A stretch of DNA of 45,689 nucleotides. Source: an uncultured Candidatus Saccharibacteria bacterium (GTDB lineage: Bacteria > Patescibacteriota > Saccharimonadia > Saccharimonadales > Saccharimonadaceae). The notes under the pieces are model-generated. The model saw nothing but the letters and a program-made list of their open reading frames with translations, did no database searches and was not told the DNA's origin. Positions 40,735-45,689 of the stretch are shown here, piece by piece. Location: assembly GCA_947253405.1 (NCBI GenBank), contig CAMXZF010000001.1, forward strand, positions 1 to 45,689, in the 5' to 3' direction. The position numbers and the translations under genes are program-made. Numbering within the stretch: position 1 is the first letter of the stretch; every line of letters begins with the position of its first letter.

Positions 40735-42507
40735 CTAATCCCGCTTTAGCATAACAGTAAAGGCTTCGGCCGGAATATCCACTTTACCGAAACGCTTTAA
40801 TCTCTTTTTACCTCTAGCTTGTTTAGCTAGTAACTTCTTTTTTCTAGATACATCGCCACCATAAAGCGCTCCAGTTACATCCTTGCGATAAGACGATAAG
40901 TCTTCACGGGCAATAAACTTGCCGCCAATACCAGCCTGTAAACTAACCGCAAATTGTTGTCGCGGGATAACCTCTTTTAGTTTTTTAACAATCTGCCGGC
41001 CAAGATAAGGTGCTTCTAAACGGTGACACATCAAACTTAAAGCACTAACCATCTCACCAGCTACATAAAAATCAACCCGCACTAAATCCTCTACTCTATA
41101 ACCAAGCAAATTGTAATTAAAAGAGGCGTAACCGCTAGTAGCGCTCTTTAATTGATCATAAAAATCAGTTAAAAGATTAGCCATAGGCGCTTCAAAAGTG
41201 ATGATGGCTCTTTCGCCTAAATAGCTAATATTTTTTTGTAAACCTCTTTTTTTAACAATTAACTGGATAACAACACCAACATAGTCAGATGGCACTACAA
41301 TTTCACCGGCAATCCAAGGTTCGGCAATATCTTTTATTTTGCTACGATCTGGCAAGTCGCTGGCTGAGCTAATTTCTAAGTTTTCGTGATTCAACAAACT
41401 AACCCTATAATTAGTTGATGGGTTAGTGACAATTAGATCTAAATTATACTCACGCTCTAAACGTTCGCGGACAATATCCATATGTAAAAGACCCAAAAAC
41501 CCAAGGCGCAAACCAAAACCTAAAACGGGTGAGTTCTCTGGTACAAATCGCAGTACCGAATCACTTAGACTAAGTTTTTCAACTGCGTCTTTTAGGTCAT
41601 CGTAATTATCATTAGAGATTGGGAAAAACCCAGCATAAACAAATGGCTTAACTTCGCGATAACCCTCTAGTGCTACCGTGTTTTTATCGTCAACTAAAGC
41701 TACTGTATCGCCTACTCTAGCATCACGTGTTGTTTTTAAATTAGTAACAATATAACCAATTTCACCCGTAGTCAATTGATCGCAGGGGTTCATTTTTGGT
41801 GTCAAACTACCAACCTCTAAGGCTAATGATTCGGTATTGGTAGCTACCATCTTAACCTGCTGATTTTTATTCAACTTACCATCAACAATGCGCACATATA
41901 AGACTACGCCACGATAATCGTCGTAATAACTATCAAAGATTAAAGCTCTAAGTGGAGAGTCTGGTTGCCCCTTGGGCGCTGGAATATCGCTAACAATTCG
42001 ATCTAAAACCTGCTCAATGTTCTGACCAGTTTTAGCGCTTACTTTTATAATATCTGACTCTTTACAGCCTAGTAACTCAATTAACTCATTGCTAACCCGC
42101 TCAACATCGGCAGCGGGTAAATCAATCTTATTTAAAACTGGAATAATTTTTAAGTCAGACTCCATGGCCAAATAAACATTGGTTAGAGTCTGCGCCTGTA
42201 TACCCTGAGCAGCATCAACGACCAATATTGCTCCCTCACAGGCAGCCAAACTACGTGATACCTCATAGGAAAAATCGACATGACCAGGCGTGTCTATTAA
42301 GTTAAGTATGTAACCCTTGTAATTCATATGTACTGGCGACAGCTTAATGGTAATTCCCCGCTCTCTCTCTAGTTCCATTGAATCTAATAGTTGCGACTTC
42401 ATCTCACGCTTAGTGGTGGTTTTAGTCAGCTCTATCATCCGATCAGCTAAAGTGCTTTTGCCATGATCAATATGCGCAATAATACAAAAATTACGAATTT
42501 TATTCAT
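40735..42507 (-). CDS. lepA: Elongation factor 4 (LepA)
   Basis: A 590-residue translational GTPase. The G domain has AHIDHGKSTLADRM (G1), IDTPGHVDFSYEV (G3) and LNKIDLP (G4). Domains II, III and V follow, and the LepA-specific C-terminal domain ends in KQARGKKRLKRFGKVDIP. It back-translocates or remodels stalled ribosomes at the membrane or in the cytoplasm. It begins right at the murJ stop with no gap, using AAAGGA inside the murJ end as ribosome binding site. Last gene of the ftsH-murJ-lepA operon. Confidence 0.98.
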   Translation of the reverse strand: MNKIRNFCIIAHIDHGKSTLADRMIELTKTTTKREMKSQLLDSMELERERGITIKLSPVHMNYKGYILNLIDTPGHVDFSYEVSRSLAACEGAILVVDAAQGIQAQTLTNVYLAMESDLKIIPVLNKIDLPAADVERVSNELIELLGCKESDIIKVSAKTGQNIEQVLDRIVSDIPAPKGQPDSPLRALIFDSYYDDYRGVVLYVRIVDGKLNKNQQVKMVATNTESLALEVGSLTPKMNPCDQLTTGEIGYIVTNLKTTRDARVGDTVALVDDKNTVALEGYREVKPFVYAGFFPISNDNYDDLKDAVEKLSLSDSVLRFVPENSPVLGFGLRLGFLGLLHMDIVRERLEREYNLDLIVTNPSTNYRVSLLNHENLEISSASDLPDRSKIKDIAEPWIAGEIVVPSDYVGVVIQLIVKKRGLQKNISYLGERAIITFEAPMANLLTDFYDQLKSATSGYASFNYNLLGYRVEDLVRVDFYVAGEMVSALSLMCHRLEAPYLGRQIVKKLKEVIPRQQFAVSLQAGIGGKFIAREDLSSYRKDVTGALYGGDVSRKKKLLAKQARGKKRLKRFGKVDIPAEAFTVMLKRD

Positions 42508-44226
42508 CTACTTTTTTCCTTTTAACATAAAAGTGCCACTTAAAAGCCTCTTTAGATAATTAATAACTGGGCTAGCTTCCTCTAATTTAAATAGGTATGA
42601 TAGACCCAAGTAGCTTAACGAACTAACCAACCCAATTAAAGATAGTGGCAACAGTACCATTAACATATTCTGGTTATTAAATTGTAATCCATACAATTTA
42701 ACCATTATGTACGTAATTACACCAGTTAAAGCTGATGCCATAACAATACGCACAAAAGCCAACCAAAAATGATGATTAAACAGCTTCGGCAGGCGCTTAA
42801 CAATTAAGGTAAATAATATTGCTAACTCAATCACCGACCAGATAACTTGAGCCCAAGCTATACCTATAGCGCCAAGATTTAAGCTAAACACAAACCAAAG
42901 CTCTAGAGCTACAGCTATCATCAAAGATACAAGCGATACAATCATAGGGGTTTTAGTGTCTTGAAGTGCATAAAAACTCCTTGATGCAATATGAAATAAA
43001 GAGCGAAAAAAGACCGCTAAACACAGTATGCCTAGTAGGCTAACAATTGTACCGTTACCACCACGATCAATAATAGAAACTATGTAACCTCTAGTAAAAA
43101 ACATAATTACGGCAACTGGTAAGCTAAACCAAATAATAGTACGCAAAGAAGAGCGCACCTGGTTAACAAAAGCTGTTTGATCGCCTTTGCCAATTTTTTC
43201 AGTCATACTGGGAAAAGCTGCTGTTGATATTGCCACACCGATCAAATTAATTGGCATATTATATAGTGTTCCAGCCTGCTGATAAGCCCTAATTGTACCA
43301 TCAGCCATACGACTAGCCAGGTTAGTATCAATAATAGAGCTTACATAATCTAAACCCTGATCGGCCGAACGGGCGGGCAAAAGCGATAAGACTTTTCGAA
43401 AACCTCTATTCCTCCAAAAAATCTTAAAACGATAATCAAAACCTAAGCCAATTAAGCCAATACTGGAAACGATCAACTGCATAACAGCACCAAGCACCAC
43501 GCCCAAAGCTACACCCATAACACCACCGCTAAAAACTTGCCAACCAAAAATATTAATACCGTCGGTAAAGAATACTGCGCCGATAATGATACCGACATTA
43601 TAAATTATTGGCGAAAGTGCACAAAAAACAAATCTTCCCACCGATTGTTGCATTGACGCAATCACTGTGGCAATGGCAAACAGAAACGGATTAACGGCAA
43701 TGACTCGCATCATGCTAGTAGCTAAAGCTTGGCCGGACTCTGACATCCCTGGGCCAACTATATACTTAACTAAAATCGGTGCAAATATCATAATAAGCAC
43801 CGAAGCTAATAAAGTAACTAAAGCCAAAAAATTAATTAAACTGGTACTCATTTGCCAAGCACTTTCACGATTATTTTTAGCTAAACGGGCATTAAATACT
43901 GGTATAAAAGTAACAGATAAGGCGCCGCTGACTAAAATAAGATACATAAAGTCAGGAATACTAAAGGCAACCGTATAAGAATCAATACCTACTTTATAAG
44001 TATCTAAGTACATTGAGTTCAATAAGCGATCGCGGTAAATTCCTAAAATCGCTGATATTAAGGTAGAGCCAGAAAGTAGCATCGCAGCTAATCTGATGCC
44101 CATTTTTTGATTAGCTCGAGCGATTGCTACTAATGCGCGATTACGCTGTCGCAATCGACTTTTATTATCGTCGTTCAGCGTTAGTTTATGATCCCTTTTC
44201 TTTGGACGTAGCCATCTAAAAGGCAT
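42508..44226 (-). CDS. murJ: Lipid II flippase MurJ (MviN)
   Basis: A 572-residue MOP-superfamily membrane protein with about 14 membrane segments and a basic N-terminal extension of about 40 residues. Family landmarks include GIYRDRLLNSMYLDTYKVGIDSYTVAFSIPDF near the start, GALSVTFIPVF, ARSADQGLDYVSSIID in the middle and RSLFHIASRSFYALQDTKTPM. It moves lipid II to the outer face of the membrane for wall synthesis. It lies 13 bases after ftsH and abuts lepA. Confidence 0.95.
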   Translation of the reverse strand: MPFRWLRPKKRDHKLTLNDDNKSRLRQRNRALVAIARANQKMGIRLAAMLLSGSTLISAILGIYRDRLLNSMYLDTYKVGIDSYTVAFSIPDFMYLILVSGALSVTFIPVFNARLAKNNRESAWQMSTSLINFLALVTLLASVLIMIFAPILVKYIVGPGMSESGQALATSMMRVIAVNPFLFAIATVIASMQQSVGRFVFCALSPIIYNVGIIIGAVFFTDGINIFGWQVFSGGVMGVALGVVLGAVMQLIVSSIGLIGLGFDYRFKIFWRNRGFRKVLSLLPARSADQGLDYVSSIIDTNLASRMADGTIRAYQQAGTLYNMPINLIGVAISTAAFPSMTEKIGKGDQTAFVNQVRSSLRTIIWFSLPVAVIMFFTRGYIVSIIDRGGNGTIVSLLGILCLAVFFRSLFHIASRSFYALQDTKTPMIVSLVSLMIAVALELWFVFSLNLGAIGIAWAQVIWSVIELAILFTLIVKRLPKLFNHHFWLAFVRIVMASALTGVITYIMVKLYGLQFNNQNMLMVLLPLSLIGLVSSLSYLGLSYLFKLEEASPVINYLKRLLSGTFMLKGKK

Positions 44227-44239
44227 GTTGCTTTAACTC

Positions 44240-45642
44240 CTAATAAAGTTTAGCGGCATCTGGAAGTTTAGCGCCCTTAAATATTTCGGCAACCTGATCA
44301 GATTCCAAGGTTTCACATTTTAATAATTCATCTTTAATCTTTTCTAGGTATTCACGATTAGCTTCAATTACTATTCGAGCACGTCGACCAGCTTCTTCAA
44401 TTAGCTGCTTGACTTCGCGATCAATCTCTTCAGCCGTTTTTTCGGAATAAGGTTTCTCTTTTGTGATTCTATCCATCATCAAGCCGCCCTCGTCCTCATG
44501 AAAAACCTGATCACGTAGCTTTACGCCCATACCTTGCTCAATAATCATATCCCTAGCTATAGAAGTAGCACTGCGTAAATCTGAACCAGCACCAGTAGTA
44601 ATTTGATCACGCCCGTAGATAACCTCTTCGGCGATACGCCCACCAAGAGCCCGAGCTAAAATGTCCTTATATTCAACAACACTAGTATAAGGCGTATCAT
44701 CTTCTGGTAGAGTCCAGGTTACACCACCAGTAGCGCCGCGCGGAATAATAGTGACCTTGTGTACATTATCGCTGTCAGGCAAAACCTGTGCTACTAAAGC
44801 GTGTCCACCCTCGTGATAAGCAGTTAGCTCTCGATCGTGGTCACTCATAGGCTTATTCTTGCGTTCTGGTCCAATTGCCACTTTTTCAAAAGCAGCCACA
44901 ATATCTTCATTGGTAATAATTTTGCGATTATGACGAGCAGCGCGAATAGCTGCTTCGTTAGCGATATTAGACAAATCAGCACCAGAAGATCCTGTAGTTT
45001 TTTTCGATAAAGCTTCCAGGTCGACTGATTTGTCGATTGGTTTATCTTTAAAGTGTACCTTTAAAATAGCTAGGCGATCGGGCCTATCGGGTAAAACTAT
45101 ATTTACGCGGCGATCAAAGCGACCTGGTCGCAGCAAAGCTGGATCAAGTACGTCTGCTCGGTTAGTGGCTGCTAAAACAATCACATTTTGCTCTTTATCA
45201 AACCCATCCATCTCTACCAAAATTTGATTGAGTGTTTGTTCTCGTTCGTCATGGCCGCCACCCATACCGCTACCGCGGCGGCGACCAACGGCATCGATCT
45301 CATCAATAAATATAATACATGGCGCATTTTTTTTAGCTTTTTCAAATAAATCACGCACACGGCTAGCACCAACACCAACGAACATTTCCACAAACTCGGA
45401 CCCAGAAATGCTGAAGAATGGCACACTGGCTTCACCTGCCACTGCGCGAGCTAGCATAGTTTTACCTGTTCCCGGAGGGCCAACCAACAATACGCCTTTG
45501 GGAATGCGTGCACCCACATCAGAAAACTTTTTTGGATGTCGCAAGAAGTCGACGACCTCCGCTAAGTCTTCTTTGGCCGATTCATTACCAGCAATTTCAC
45601 TAAACTTAGTTTTAGATTTATCGTTGCCATAAAGCTTAGCCT
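44240..45642 (-). CDS. ftsH: FtsH AAA+ membrane zinc protease, 5' end missing
   Basis: About 466 residues of the C-terminal part. Reading into the contig end gives FSEIAGNESAKEDLAEVVDF before RHPKKF, so coding continues to 45642, where adapter sequence begins. Walker A is GPPGTGKT and Walker B IIFIDEID. The second region of homology runs from TNRADVLDPALLRPGRFDRR. The zinc site is HEGGH with the third ligand in TGAGSDL. The N-terminal membrane and periplasmic part is lost at the contig edge. It degrades membrane and soluble proteins. First visible gene of ftsH-murJ-lepA. Confidence 0.97.
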
Positions 45643-45689
45643 CTGTCTCTTATACACATCTGACGCTGCCGACGATTCGCCACCGGTGT
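45643..45689. other. Nextera transposase adapter read-through (artefact)
   Basis: CTGTCTCTTATACACATCT (45643-45661) is the Nextera mosaic-end sequence. Bases 45662-45675 continue as the read-1 side adapter. The last 14 bases are consistent with an index followed by GTGT of the flow-cell primer. This is not genomic DNA. Confidence 0.97.

Overview
The window looks like one complete assembly contig from a reduced-genome bacterium of the Patescibacteria (CPR) type, most probably Saccharibacteria (TM7). The evidence is AT-rich sequence, tightly packed and often overlapping genes, an FtsA-like/baseplate-J-like pair next to ruvX-mltG, a DUF348/G5 lysozyme-like wall protein, a very short AlaRS, and UppP, MurJ and many translation genes but no visible biosynthetic pathways. 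UGA is used as a normal stop (tatD, ruvX), which argues against Gracilibacteria and Absconditabacteria (UGA = Gly). The right edge is not genome: from 45643 it reads into a Nextera transposase adapter, so ftsH is cut by the contig end. The left edge begins with a C homopolymer that may also be an artefact.

Layout. 1-3911 (+): HdeD-like membrane protein, uppP, and a P-type ATPase with an altered ion-site motif. 3923-6596 (-): tRNA-Gly(UCC), xseB, xseA and a YbhN-type flippase-like protein. 6627-9061 (-): an array of four small paralogous genes of unknown function. 9062-12651: a Trm11-like methyltransferase, rpmA, a NUDIX-RNase HI fusion, an M50 protease and rpmB. 12664-17781 (-): metG-tatD-iscS-DUF218-mnmA, pairing the sulfur donor IscS with its likely acceptor MnmA. 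17800-24564 (-): ftsA-like, baseplate-J-like, ruvX, mltG, wall lytic protein, rsmA. 24631-28140 (-): alaS and a GT-C-like membrane protein. 28186-32516 (-): hrcA-grpE-dnaK-dnaJ with CIRCE operators. 32548-36299: small secreted or anchored proteins, a secreted HNH nuclease, a DsbA-like protein, a 65-aa protein with an LLKTG sorting-like tail, and a CNNM/CorC-like protein. 36386-45642: aspS, a TylF-like methyltransferase, a second P-type ATPase (SPC type), and the operon ftsH-murJ-lepA.

The most unusual part is 6627-9061. Each of the four genes has its own near-consensus sigma70-type promoter, its own roughly 55-nt leader made of two hairpins whose stems covary between copies, its own ribosome binding site and its own nearly identical GC-rich terminator. 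G-U wobbles in the terminators pair only in the minus-strand RNA. The genes occur as two diverged two-gene modules (B-A and D-C), so a pair was duplicated. The regulatory parts are much better conserved than the proteins. I recognise neither the protein family nor the leader RNA. This is my candidate for an undescribed system.

A second pattern is promoter architecture. Many housekeeping genes have a TGCTATAAT-type extended -10 whose last base lies only about 6-14 nt before the ATG, which implies leaderless or nearly leaderless mRNAs. The array genes, with -35/-10 promoters, long leaders and Shine-Dalgarno-like sites, stand out against that background.
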